The notes under the pieces: model-generated
Seen by the model: only the letters and a program-made list of their open reading frames with translations
Database searches by the model: none
What the model was told of the DNA's origin: nothing
Assembly (NCBI GenBank): GCA_964569425.1
Contig: CAZMVD010000130.1
Coordinates: forward strand, 1 to 11,616
Length of the DNA: 11,616 nucleotides
Direction: 5' to 3'
DNA from: JACQXM01 sp964569425
GTDB lineage: Bacteria > Planctomycetota > Phycisphaerae > UBA1845
Translations under genes and position numbers: made by a program
Shown: piece by piece, positions 1 through 7,193 of the stretch
Numbering within the stretch: the stretch's first letter is position 1
Layout of the letters: each line of letters opens with the position of its first letter

Positions 1-2878
1 CTGGTACATTCCCGAAGTATTGAGTTTCATTAATGAAGACTTTTCCGTTTTTATACTTCGGCGCAAGTTCCACGGTATCCGAGCCTAATTCTGGGAAAGT
101 TGTTTCGAGAGAATCCAGTTTTCGATGGTCCATTAAGTGAAGCCTATGCAATTCAGTGCCCATCTGCGCTAACTTTGAAAAAGTATCTTTGTTTTTTGGA
201 AATGGTATTCGTGGAAAATCAATCTTTAGAAACTCTTCATATTTTGACCTGTAAAGTTGGGAATTCAGAACAGCATAGAGGTAATGAAATAGATCAGTTT
301 CAGATATGGAACCAATAGCCTGTTCGACATCTTTTAAGATTTTTTGATCTAGATTAGACGTCTTCCCTCGTTCGTCGTATAGATACAAGGGAAATGCGTA
401 TCCTGTTTCTTTGGTCTGTAAAGATACTGAGCAAATATCGGCCAATCCGTCGGTCACTAGCGCGTGTTGAAATGGAAAAGTGCTTTGTTGTCTACACGTC
501 AACAGAGCAATATTTTCATCCGCCACCATGTGACTAAACGCTCGACTACCTGGTCTACTGATTAGGGTTGGGTCATAGTAGATCCATCTAAAATCAAATG
601 GGCGATAAAGTACTTTTTTTAAATTCTCTTCCGAATAATGCTTCCCTTTTAGTCGCTCTGTTATCTTATAACTAGATGAGTCTTTAATCCTAAATTCGTT
701 AATAAAATCTACACCAAAATCACCTGAAAGTAGCTGCTTCATGCGTTTAGATAGTAAATCTCTATCCATATCAACAAAAAGTGCATCTCTATCAGTTTTT
801 ATTCCAGAGTTGTATTCACTAAACAATTCATCAAGCTTGAAGCCTTTTTCATAATCACTATTATTTGCAAAATCTTTTGGAACAAAAAAGAAGTATGGAT
901 CAGAATACGTCAACTTTTTCCACTTAATAGTATTAATCGTACTCTCATTAAGAGCGGACAACTTACTCTTCTTGTCACCAAAAATGTCAGCATGATAAAC
1001 GGTACCCAGTGATTTCTTAGACTCATTTTTCTTTACAAAAATATTTATGGAAACACCCTGCTGAATAGAAAAAACATTCTGATCTTTCCCACCATCTTTG
1101 GCAGTTTCCTTTTTCTTGGTGCTGCCGTGAAGGTCTAGTATAAAAATACGATCGAATGTTTCCAACAAGTGTTTTCTCATTTGTCGGTGTGTAACTCCAT
1201 CAATGAATGAATTGTTGGTAATGTAAGCAATAATTCCAATCTTATTTTTTTCTATAAAGTGTTCGGCGTAACGGATAAACTTGATATAGTCGTCGTCCAA
1301 GTTGATTTTCTTCTCGTTCAAATCCTTTTTATAATCCTCAATTAAACCTTGTATCCACTCACCTTTATTGTTAGAGCTTACATTGTAAGGAGGATTGCCA
1401 ATCACAACCATAATAGGCTTGTTGTTTTTTATCTCCTGAGCTTCTTTAGACTCACTGGCAATGCTGTCGGCTAGACCGAAAGAAGTAAATAAGTCTTCTT
1501 GCTCATTTGACTTTTCAAGTGAGTTAGTCAGGTAGATACCAAGACGTCGATTGAAATACTTGAAGCCCGTTTCTTTAAAAGACATTCCTAACTTGAGGTG
1601 CGCAATTGTATATGGCGCCATCATCAACTCAAAACCATGTATTCTTGGTAGAAGATCATTGTGAACGTATTTTGGCCATCTACCTTCCTGCCCCTTGAAC
1701 GTTCGATAGATTTCTCTAATAACTCCACTAATGAATGTCCCAGTTCCCACTGCTGGATCAAGTATTTGAACCTGATGTGTTTTACCATCTTTCAGCTTGG
1801 TAGTATCGGACAAGCCACCCTTTAGGCCAAACTCATTTTTTAAGAGGAAATCTACTGACCTAGTCATGAAACGAACAACTGGGGTAGGAGTGTAGTAAGC
1901 ACCCATGCTTTTTCTCAATTCTGGGTCGTATTCCTTGAGAAAATCCTCGTAAAAATGAATAACTGGGTCATGTGTAGTGTTGGACTTGGAGCTTTTCTTA
2001 TAAAAATCACTCATCAGTTTCTCAACATCACTATGAGAAAAAACCTGGCATAGTTCGTCAACAATAAACTCTAAGCGCTTGTCAAAATTTGGTCCAACAA
2101 TATGGTCAAAGAATTGTCTTAAAAATGGGTTGGAATTAGGAATAAGATCTCGCGCTTCTTGACGAGAAAAGCTGTCTTGAGACTCATCGTAAAATCTGGC
2201 CACAAACAATCCATAGACAATGGTTTGAGCATACATATCAGCAAACTGATTGAGATTTAAGTCATGAACAAGCAATTTCTTAATAGTTTCATACACTTTA
2301 ATCGTTTCGTTCGTACCAGCAGACTCATCTTTCAAAAATTCCCTAATATTGTCTCGAATACGTTGAGCTTTTCCTCCCATGATTTTAGCCAAGTGCTCAC
2401 CAGATTTAATTGGCTCTTTATGAGACTCAGGAAAATCAATGAGGCGTCGGAAAAGTTGCTCAAACTTCTCTTCATGGGTTGCAATAGTTCGTGCACTTTT
2501 ATTAAAATCAGCAATCTTGATTGGTTCACCATAAGGGATACCGTTCCTGTAAAAACGAAACTCCAGATAATCAGTCAAAATCAGATTGGCGTAGCCAAAA
2601 TATCGAGCCATTTGTTCTGATTTTTCGATTTTGTCTAAAGAGACGCCTACATCCTTGGTTTCAATGTAGAGGATTGGAACCTGGCTCTTAATAATGGCAA
2701 AATCTGGTTTATTGCCGTCAGTGGACTTAGCATCATGATCAATGGTTGTGACACCCATTTTCTCAAAAACTTGCTTGAGAAATTCTTCAAACTCTGTTCT
2801 GTAGGAATACTCAGTAGATGTTTCGCGCGCATACTTTAGAGAAATACCATGAAGATAATTGGCAACGGTAGTTTTCAT
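1..2878 (-). CDS. Type IIG / type ISP-like restriction-modification enzyme (nuclease-N6-adenine methyltransferase fusion), 3' end beyond the window
   Basis: This is a single polypeptide expected to methylate adenine in a specific DNA site and cut unmodified DNA. I translated the minus strand by hand from ATG at 2878; the frame stays open for 959 codons to the left edge, so the C-terminus is missing. An N-terminal PD-(D/E)XK-like nuclease is seen as KPDF (D59) and YIETK (E73, K75). A helical linker follows. The methyltransferase core has GAYYTP (about 326-331), the AdoMet-binding motif DPAVGTGTF (374-382) and catalytic NPPY (495-498). NVFSIQQGVSI (601-611) and the region after it resemble the type ISP/IIG target-recognition part. 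No helicase domain is present, unlike full type ISP enzymes. The start overlaps the stop of the upstream helix-turn-helix gene by 4 nt, and AAAGGA lies just upstream, so coupled translation is likely. A stand-alone methyltransferase is less likely because of the nuclease motif. Confidence 0.9.
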   Translation of the reverse strand, partial: MKTTVANYLHGISLKYARETSTEYSYRTEFEEFLKQVFEKMGVTTIDHDAKSTDGNKPDFAIIKSQVPILYIETKDVGVSLDKIEKSEQMARYFGYANLILTDYLEFRFYRNGIPYGEPIKIADFNKSARTIATHEEKFEQLFRRLIDFPESHKEPIKSGEHLAKIMGGKAQRIRDNIREFLKDESAGTNETIKVYETIKKLLVHDLNLNQFADMYAQTIVYGLFVARFYDESQDSFSRQEARDLIPNSNPFLRQFFDHIVGPNFDKRLEFIVDELCQVFSHSDVEKLMSDFYKKSSKSNTTHDPVIHFYEDFLKEYDPELRKSMGAYYTPTPVVRFMTRSVDFLLKNEFGLKGGLSDTTKLKDGKTHQVQILDPAVGTGTFISGVIREIYRTFKGQEGRWPKYVHNDLLPRIHGFELMMAPYTIAHLKLGMSFKETGFKYFNRRLGIYLTNSLEKSNEQEDLFTSFGLADSIASESKEAQEIKNNKPIMVVIGNPPYNVSSNNKGEWIQGLIEDYKKDLNEKKINLDDDYIKFIRYAEHFIEKNKIGIIAYITNNSFIDGVTHRQMRKHLLETFDRIFILDLHGSTKKKETAKDGGKDQNVFSIQQGVSINIFVKKNESKKSLGTVYHADIFGDKKSKLSALNESTINTIKWKKLTYSDPYFFFVPKDFANNSDYEKGFKLDELFSEYNSGIKTDRDALFVDMDRDLLSKRMKQLLSGDFGVDFINEFRIKDSSSYKITERLKGKHYSEENLKKVLYRPFDFRWIYYDPTLISRPGSRAFSHMVADENIALLTCRQQSTFPFQHALVTDGLADICSVSLQTKETGYAFPLYLYDERGKTSNLDQKILKDVEQAIGSISETDLFHYLYAVLNSQLYRSKYEEFLKIDFPRIPFPKNKDTFSKLAQMGTELHRLHLMDHRKLDSLETTFPELGSDTVELAPKYKNGKVFINETQYFGNVP

Positions 2879-3048
2879 GAATTTTTCCTTTCTTCAATAA
2901 ATTTCTCTAAATCTTCTTTACTTACTCGATACTGTTTTTCAAATTTGTAGGCTGGTATTTTGTCAGATTTCACCCAGCGAAAAACGGTCATATAGGAAAC
3001 CTTAAGCAGTTTAGCAACTTCGTGGAGTGTATAGAATTCGTCATTCAT
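2875..3048 (-). CDS. Small helix-turn-helix DNA-binding protein (HTH_17 / excisionase-like), 57 aa
   Basis: Hand translation of the minus strand gives a 57-residue protein. It starts MNDEFYTLHEVAKLLKVS, continues with YMTVFRWVKSDKIPAYK, and ends in a basic/acidic helix. The order of TLHEVAKLLKVS, then TVFRWVKSDKIPAYKF, then YRVSKEDLEKFI is the classic MerR/excisionase-type HTH_17 fold: helix, recognition helix, wing, then a YRV-x-x-x-DLEKFI tail. This family includes phage excisionases and small regulators. It sits 10 nt after the replication gene and its TGA overlaps the ATG of the restriction-modification gene (ATGA), so it is the middle gene of a coupled operon. It could control that enzyme, act in replicon recombination, or bind the origin; the sequence does not decide. 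No clear Shine-Dalgarno site is seen. The nearby upstream ATG codons are out of frame. Confidence 0.85.
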   Translation of the reverse strand: MNDEFYTLHEVAKLLKVSYMTVFRWVKSDKIPAYKFEKQYRVSKEDLEKFIEERKNS

Positions 3049-3058
3049 ATCATTAACA

Positions 3059-4210
3059 TTAGTTTACAACAATTAACAAATGCTGTGAATAGTCAGTTAA
3101 CTTTACTGTTTTGAATTTCTCAGTCAGGTTGATGATCTTATCGATTTTGAGTTGAAATTTTGGTTCAACAATTGTCTTGAACTCTTGCCTGTAGCGAAAC
3201 CAGCTCCCATTGTTTTTAGGGTCGAGTAGCAGACGTGCAACTTGTTCCCCTTTTTCTTTTACCACCTCTTTATATGCGGCAAACATAAACAGCAATCGTG
3301 GTTTTACTGTAGGGTTCAGCTGAGCAATGTCGCTCAGATATTTTGTAAAGCCAGTCTGCTCCCGAGTGTTTGTAAGCAGCATTGCTTCACGCACTTTGCG
3401 TAAATGATAAAGACATGCTTTTTGAGCAATCTCTCTTGAAAATAATAGATTGAATACTGGCTCCATGTGGATGTTCAAGTTACCCAATAATTTTTTGATT
3501 GACCTAGTGTTTGAAAACCGAAGTTCAAGGCGCAATACTTCAAATGGCTCGTCTCGGCGTAGTCGGCGCAATGGCTTAAGGAGTGGTAATTGTCTATCTT
3601 GGTCGCGCTCTATAGCTCTTTTGTAGCTTATGTTGGCCTTTTCCAAGTCTTTTACTTTGTCGTAAAGCGTAAATTCAAAAGTATTGGTTTTAAATTTCCA
3701 GCTATGCCCTTGGTTACGAAAGTCTGCTTGATTCACATCATATACTCGGCTGATATTGGCGCGGCTCATTTCTTCCATGTATGAGTAAGGTACTGTGTAG
3801 TCGGTCAAAACATAGTTTTTGCCATAATGGAGGGTTATAACTTTGGCGCTGGCGAGTTGCTGAGTGGAAATGACTACTCCCATTGAATATAACACCAGCT
3901 CGAGTTTGGTTAGTAAATTGGGAAGGTCACTATCACCACACTCCTCAAAGTTATTGCCGAACAGTAACTTTGGAGCTGAAAATTCAATCAGCAGGTAAAT
4001 GCTAACACCACTACCTTCCATTGGGCGCTTAACAAGCGTAAGGCTTGGTTTGTAAACCCCATGTTTATGGTCTCTTTTGCTAGGACGCTGAATAGCAGAG
4101 GTAGAGAGCCTTCTAAGATTAAGCACCTGTGTCGCGCTTGGATAAAACAGCTCTGGTTGAATAATCTCAAAGTCCTGATAGTTAATCATTAGCTTGACGG
4201 TATCGATCAT
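3059..4210 (-). CDS. Rolling-circle replication initiator, phage/plasmid G2P/X-like
   Basis: This 383-residue protein resembles the phage replication protein II/X (G2P) and replication-initiation-factor families. These nick an origin strand, attach to it through a tyrosine and start rolling-circle synthesis. Visible marks are the N-terminal MIDTVKLMI strand, IEFSAPKLLFGNNF (about 75-88), FTLYDKVKDLE (about 180-190) with the YDK signature, and VLRLELRF (225-232), a strand typical of these proteins. Length is in the usual range. ATG at 4210 has GAGGA a suitable distance upstream. Its first 29 nt overlap the end of the SpoVG-family gene, indicating one operon. The catalytic tyrosine cannot be assigned with certainty by eye. 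Its presence points to a plasmid, inovirus-like phage or integrated relative. Confidence 0.78.
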   Translation of the reverse strand: MIDTVKLMINYQDFEIIQPELFYPSATQVLNLRRLSTSAIQRPSKRDHKHGVYKPSLTLVKRPMEGSGVSIYLLIEFSAPKLLFGNNFEECGDSDLPNLLTKLELVLYSMGVVISTQQLASAKVITLHYGKNYVLTDYTVPYSYMEEMSRANISRVYDVNQADFRNQGHSWKFKTNTFEFTLYDKVKDLEKANISYKRAIERDQDRQLPLLKPLRRLRRDEPFEVLRLELRFSNTRSIKKLLGNLNIHMEPVFNLLFSREIAQKACLYHLRKVREAMLLTNTREQTGFTKYLSDIAQLNPTVKPRLLFMFAAYKEVVKEKGEQVARLLLDPKNNGSWFRYRQEFKTIVEPKFQLKIDKIINLTEKFKTVKLTDYSQHLLIVVN

Positions 4211-4472
4211 TACTTTTCCTCATTACATTTTCATAATTGGCAATAATTACCTCTTCTAGTTCGGCGTTGGACGCTTTATCGATTGGGTGGTACAGGTTTA
4301 AGGATTTGTTCCCCAAATTTTTGGTGGGATAGGTGAGGCGATAACCACCACTCAGGCGTGTCATAATGCCAATTGACCCAAGGTAAAGCCAACCATCAAT
4401 GAGACAACTGGCAAAGGCAACAAGTCCGTTTTTCGGCTTAATAGGAGTAATTTCCACCTCAGTTATGCGCAT
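4182..4472 (-). CDS. SpoVG-family nucleic-acid-binding protein
   Basis: This 96-residue protein opens MRITEVEITPIKPKNGLVAF and continues with a short strand and GYRLTYPTKNLGNK, then LYHPIDKASNAELEEVIIANY. The pattern (MKIT-V-I, a beta hairpin, an F/Y-x-x-P-S/T-K motif, then HPI before a C-terminal helix) matches SpoVG. SpoVG proteins are small dimeric DNA/RNA-binding regulators, and relatives occur on plasmids and phages. A strong AGGAGG lies 4 nt before ATG 4472. The gene overlaps the upstream small gene by 10 nt and the replication gene by 29 nt, so the three are almost certainly co-transcribed. In this setting an accessory role in replication or single-strand binding is plausible, but that is inferred from position only. 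A sporulation or septation role is not implied. Confidence 0.8.
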   Translation of the reverse strand: MRITEVEITPIKPKNGLVAFASCLIDGWLYLGSIGIMTRLSGGYRLTYPTKNLGNKSLNLYHPIDKASNAELEEVIIANYENVMRKSNDRYRQAND

Positions 4473-4684
4473 GATTCCTCCTCAGTTACTACAGAGAGGT
4501 ATTTCTCTCGATATTCCGAGTCTTCATCCATAAGGCGCTGGTCGATTTGGGAGAGTAGCTCAAAAAATGCGGTGAAACTTTCAAGTTCCGCTTGTGACAA
4601 TTCATCACTGGTCGCTACATTATGTGTAAGCATTAAACGCCAAGTCCTTACCTTTTGCTCTTGGCGTACGAAAAAAGCCACCAA
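4463..4684 (-). CDS. Unknown small protein, first gene of the replication operon
   Basis: The open frame gives up to 73 residues and I do not recognise it. It is rich in acidic and glutamine residues towards the C-terminus (QAELESFTAFFELLSQIDQR, then DEDSEYREKY) and looks wholly alpha-helical, with no signal or membrane segment. The outermost start is TTG at 4684, followed at once by GTG; a later ATG at 4633 would give 56 residues. None has a convincing ribosome site, although AAGG lies 12 nt before the ATG. Its stop overlaps the SpoVG-family gene by 10 nt, which supports real translation in the operon. Genes in this position of small replicons are often copy-control or adaptor proteins, but nothing in the sequence shows that here. 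Confidence 0.55.
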   Translation of the reverse strand: MVAFFVRQEQKVRTWRLMLTHNVATSDELSQAELESFTAFFELLSQIDQRLMDEDSEYREKYLSVVTEEESCA

Positions 4685-4781
4685 GAATGAGAATTAATCT
4701 CAACCTTACGTGGCTAAATGGAGTCTATATTGTGCTTCAGCACTTGGCGCGACTATTGATAATGCCAGTTGATTGGCTAGA

Positions 4782-4809
4782 AGTATAACATTCAAAATAG
4801 ATTGGTAAA
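4782..4809 (-). promoter_or_regulatory. Possible promoter of the leftward replication/restriction operon
   Basis: On the minus strand TATACT (4782-4787) is preceded, after 16 nt, by TTTACC (4804-4809, 4 of 6 matches to TTGACA). Transcription would begin about 90 nt before the first gene. The -35 overlaps a TTGGTAA motif on the plus strand. The match is moderate and based on general sigma-70 rules. Confidence 0.35.
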
Positions 4810-4944
4810 TAGTGTATTTTGTCAGAATTCTTACACAAATTTCTGATAAAGTTGTTCAATAGTTCAATTATTACTTAATAATTCATGCAAAAGCAGTATC
4901 GTGCACCACAAGCAATGAGACTTTTAGTATTTATTTTTGTAAGA

Positions 4945-4967
4945 TATACTTGTTCTAACAATTGTTA
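4945..4967 (+). promoter_or_regulatory. Putative -10 and palindromic operator before the CAP-domain gene
   Basis: TATACT at 4945-4950 fits a -10 box, placing the start of transcription near 4957. A perfect 12-bp palindrome, TAACAATTGTTA (4956-4967), would cover that start, as a repressor site often does. No good -35 is seen (TTTTAG at the expected place). The gene start at 4988 follows a weak AAGAAAG ribosome site. Confidence 0.4.
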
Positions 4968-4987
4968 AAGCTAAAAGAAAGCAACCT

Positions 4988-5617
4988 ATGAAAAAAGCTT
5001 TGATAGTAATACTCTCCCTTGTTGGGTTATTCGTCGTTCTTGGAGTCGGTTACTCGCTCGGTGGTAAAGTTGGACGCCAAACAGGTGCTCAGCAATACAC
5101 AAAAAAGATGTGGGCTAACAATGAATCTCAGATATCGGCTTACTCCATATTCCAAAAGGTTAATGCATATCGCGAACAAAACAATCTCGAACCTCTCATG
5201 CTGTCCGATGGTCTTTGCAAAATTGCTAACAATGAAGCGCAACGCTTCTTTGACAAGTCGAATACCAATTATGATCCAGGGCAACAGCAATACAGTGGCG
5301 ATCAGCAGAATGCCCCTGAATCGTTTGAGGCATTCGCTCAACGAGCTTCTAGTATCTGCCCAGAGTGTGACCTCGATGCTTATAATCAAGCAAGTTACGT
5401 CTCTTTACGACCTGAGTCTTGCTGGAACGTTGCAGGTAAACAAGTTTGCGATGGCGATGAAGAATTCGGAATGATGGAGAAATACACCGATAGAATTGTT
5501 AGGCTCTGGAGTGAAGACTCTGGCTTAAAAGAAGTCGTCATGACACCCTCTCAATACGGTTGTGTCGGTGCTTATGGGGGCGCGGTTGTCTTCTCAGTTT
5601 CAGATCTGAACAACTAG
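4988..5617 (+). CDS. Membrane-anchored CAP/SCP-domain protein (YkwD-like), extracytoplasmic
   Basis: This 209-residue protein starts with two lysines and one hydrophobic segment (about residues 4-22), an uncleaved anchor or signal peptide. From residue 54 the pattern IFQKVNAYREQNNLEPLMLSDGLCKIANNEAQRF matches the first helices of the CAP (CRISP/antigen 5/PR-1, SCP) domain; the full match runs over residues 54-87. The C-terminal IVRLWSEDSGLKEVVM, then YGCVGAYGG, fits the last helix and strand. The histidine ligands found in many CAP proteins are not obvious. Six cysteines (77, 124, 127, 145, 154, 192) suggest disulfides outside the cytoplasm. Bacterial CAP proteins act at the cell envelope, with mostly unknown biochemistry. 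The serine protease gene begins 1 nt after its stop, so the two are an operon and may work on the same envelope target. Confidence 0.75.
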   Translation: MKKALIVILSLVGLFVVLGVGYSLGGKVGRQTGAQQYTKKMWANNESQISAYSIFQKVNAYREQNNLEPLMLSDGLCKIANNEAQRFFDKSNTNYDPGQQQYSGDQQNAPESFEAFAQRASSICPECDLDAYNQASYVSLRPESCWNVAGKQVCDGDEEFGMMEKYTDRIVRLWSEDSGLKEVVMTPSQYGCVGAYGGAVVFSVSDLNN

Positions 5618-5618
5618 C

Positions 5619-6911
5619 ATGAACCTAAAAAACAACACAACATTCATTGTATTATCTCTCTTTGCACTGATAGTAAGTTTGTTGCTGCACCTGATTTATT
5701 TTTCCCAGCCAATAATGCTGCACATGCTGTTTGGCACAAACTATTCAAATGGCGCTGCAGTTCTTTCTCGTTTCTTCATGGTAAATAGTACGATAACAGT
5801 CATTGCCTTTAGCGCACTTTTTGTCTCCTTGTTACTGGGTATCTTAGATAAGTCAAAAACCAATACAAAGAAATCGGCAAAACAATCACAATCAAAGAGG
5901 TGGTTATACATCGTTGCGCCAGTAGTCTTAGTAGTTCTGGTTGTTCTTTTTTGGGATATGGATATTCCTGCTACTGAACCAGGTAGCGCGAATAAGTGTA
6001 GTGTCGAAAGTTCTCTAAGAAAAGCCAAAGACTGCACATTCGTTGTAATGAGGGATGATGGCGGACACGGAAGCAGTTTCTCAGTATCACCTGGATATTT
6101 GGTCACGAATAAGCACGTAGTTGAAGGCGCTAGTAAACTAACCACCTGGATTAATGGGGAGAAAGAACTCACTGTGTGGAACTACTCTCCAACCTTGGAC
6201 ATCGCGATACTTAAGCTCCCTGAAGAAATGCCTACTTGTGATTGGTATGGTTCAAGAAATTTAGACACTGCTGAAACCTTGTTTGCGATAGGATGGCCTC
6301 AGAGTCCTACAGGCGCATCCACTGTTACTAGAGGCATTTTCTCTCGGCTTAATCAGTTTGATGCAGGCTTGGAGTTTATTCAAACTGACGCTGCTATTAA
6401 TCCTGGTAACTCCGGTGGACCTTTAATATCAAGCTGCGGCGTAGTAGGAATTAATACACTGAAAGAGTCCTGGTCAAATGAAGAACTACCACGACCACTT
6501 GAAGGGCTTGGCAACGCACTTTCATCACGAATACTCGAACCCCTAGTGGAGGAACTAATCAAAGAGGGTAAGCCCACAGAAATCCCAAAAAGCAACATTG
6601 TTACTTACCAAAAATCGAACCCTCAAGTTCCGAGCCAGAGGCCAACACTTGATCGAGGAGAAATACAATCATATTTGTCTAATCTTTATTCTTGGAAACA
6701 GTCATGGCAACCGTATTCCAGTCGATTACCGAGAGACAAATACGAACGCCTAATGGATTTATTCAATCGACAAATAGAGTTTTGTACATCGCTTGTAAAC
6801 CGACTTCAATCTAATGCCTATGCTACTCAAGACGATCTCATTATGTGGGATTCTGTTGTGAAAATGAGTCATGAAGCTTCAGCGCTAGCTGATGAACTTA
6901 ATAGTTATTAA
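5619..6911 (+). CDS. Membrane-anchored trypsin/HtrA-like serine protease without a PDZ domain
   Basis: This 430-residue protein has three hydrophobic segments (about 8-30, 52-74 and 95-112) followed by an S1-type protease domain. The triad is visible: H166 in TNKHVVEG, D194 in TLDIAILKL and S265 in INPGNSGGPL. Cysteines 127, 139, 207 and 273 may pair. In place of the PDZ domains of DegP/HtrA it has a Pro/Gln-rich linker (about 318-345) and a roughly 85-residue helical C-terminal extension that I do not recognise. After three membrane passes the catalytic domain should face outside, cutting envelope or secreted proteins. ATG 5619 lies 1 nt after the CAP gene stop and has no clear ribosome site, so coupled translation is likely. 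The partner CAP protein is a possible substrate or adaptor, inferred only from the operon. Confidence 0.87.
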   Translation: MNLKNNTTFIVLSLFALIVSLLLHLIYFSQPIMLHMLFGTNYSNGAAVLSRFFMVNSTITVIAFSALFVSLLLGILDKSKTNTKKSAKQSQSKRWLYIVAPVVLVVLVVLFWDMDIPATEPGSANKCSVESSLRKAKDCTFVVMRDDGGHGSSFSVSPGYLVTNKHVVEGASKLTTWINGEKELTVWNYSPTLDIAILKLPEEMPTCDWYGSRNLDTAETLFAIGWPQSPTGASTVTRGIFSRLNQFDAGLEFIQTDAAINPGNSGGPLISSCGVVGINTLKESWSNEELPRPLEGLGNALSSRILEPLVEELIKEGKPTEIPKSNIVTYQKSNPQVPSQRPTLDRGEIQSYLSNLYSWKQSWQPYSSRLPRDKYERLMDLFNRQIEFCTSLVNRLQSNAYATQDDLIMWDSVVKMSHEASALADELNSY

Positions 6912-6918
6912 TCCACTA

Positions 6919-6939
6919 CGCGTGTAAGGATTACACAAC
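6919..6939. repeat. Palindromic 21-bp repeat, copy 1
   Basis: CGCGTGTAAG, then G, then ATTACACAAC. It contains GTGTAA/TTACAC arms around a 3-nt centre. A copy differing at one base, in the same orientation, lies at 11421-11441. This copy sits between the convergent protease and XRE genes. No T-run follows on either side, so it is not a standard terminator. Confidence 0.8.
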
Positions 6940-6944
6940 TAGAA

Positions 6945-7154
6945 CTAAAAGGGGAGAAGAGTCCCAGCACTAACCTTGAGAGCTTTGGCTATTTTTTCAA
7001 GGTTTACCAGTGAAGGGTTACGTAAACCACGTTCAATTTGTCCAATATAGGTGAAGTGCATTCCTGCGCGGTCAGCAAGATCCTCCTGTGTGAGTTTGCG
7101 CTCAATACGGAGTTCTCTCAAATGAATGCCGAATTTTTTTCGGATATCTGCCAT
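6945..7154 (-). CDS. XRE/Cro-CI-type helix-turn-helix regulator
   Basis: From ATG at 7154 the protein has 69 residues and is a single HTH_3 domain. IRKKFGIHLRELRIERKLTQ is followed by EDLADRAGMHFTYIGQIERG and then LRNPSLVNLEKIAKALKV. These are helix 1, the LTQ-x-x-LA turn, the recognition helix, and the NPSL-x-x-L-x-x-IA-x-AL tail typical of small Cro/CI-like repressors and of restriction-modification controller proteins. The frame extends to a TTG at 7160, but the ATG is preferred. No Shine-Dalgarno site is seen, so a leaderless or short-leader transcript is possible. A 9-bp inverted repeat overlaps the start and is the likely autoregulatory operator. It is divergent from the membrane-protein gene at 7226 and probably controls that pair as well. 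It converges on the protease gene with 33 bp between. Confidence 0.9.
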   Translation of the reverse strand: MADIRKKFGIHLRELRIERKLTQEDLADRAGMHFTYIGQIERGLRNPSLVNLEKIAKALKVSAGTLLPF

Positions 7155-7178
7155 TACCAATATGATTGCTTGGTAATG
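7152..7178. promoter_or_regulatory. Inverted-repeat operator in the XRE/membrane-gene divergent region
   Basis: Perfect 9-bp arms CATTACCAA (7152-7160) and TTGGTAATG (7170-7178) are separated by 9 nt. The left arm covers the XRE start codon; the right arm lies near the -35 region of the plus-strand gene. Site and position fit negative autoregulation by the adjacent XRE protein, with co-control of the divergent pair. The binding partner is inferred. Confidence 0.6.
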
Positions 7179-7193
7179 ACTATCTATCCAGAG

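Larger units (their letters stand above)
4685..4987. other. Gene-free 303-bp region with several inverted repeats, possible origin
   Basis: This divergent gap between the replication operon and the CAP-domain gene is strongly A+T-rich. It holds TCAGAA/TTCTGA arms at 4822-4827 and 4841-4846. It also holds a perfect AATTATT/AATAATT hairpin with a 4-nt loop at 4866-4883, and a TAACAATTGTTA palindrome at 4956-4967. GTTCAAT occurs twice near 4853 and 4862. TGAGA/TCTCA arms lie at 4687-4701. No convincing gene is present. Its place next to a rolling-circle initiator makes it a reasonable origin candidate, but no known nick-site consensus was recognised. Confidence 0.4.

Noticed and set aside
2264..2620. 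Plus-strand frame of 118 codons
   Set aside because: Lies antisense to the well-supported nuclease-methyltransferase frame, shows no domain and no ribosome site; a shadow.
4885..4968. 27-codon plus-strand frame in the 4685-4987 gap
   Set aside because: Very short, no ribosome site, spans the predicted -10 and palindrome of the CAP gene.
5019..5474. Second plus-strand frame of 151 codons and a minus-strand frame of 120 codons in the CAP gene
   Set aside because: Both overlap the CAP-domain gene in other phases and lack any family features; the CAP frame has a signal anchor and domain.
6919..6939. Intrinsic terminator between the convergent protease and XRE genes
   Set aside because: The 6-bp A+T-rich stem has no following T-run on either strand; better described as a repeat.
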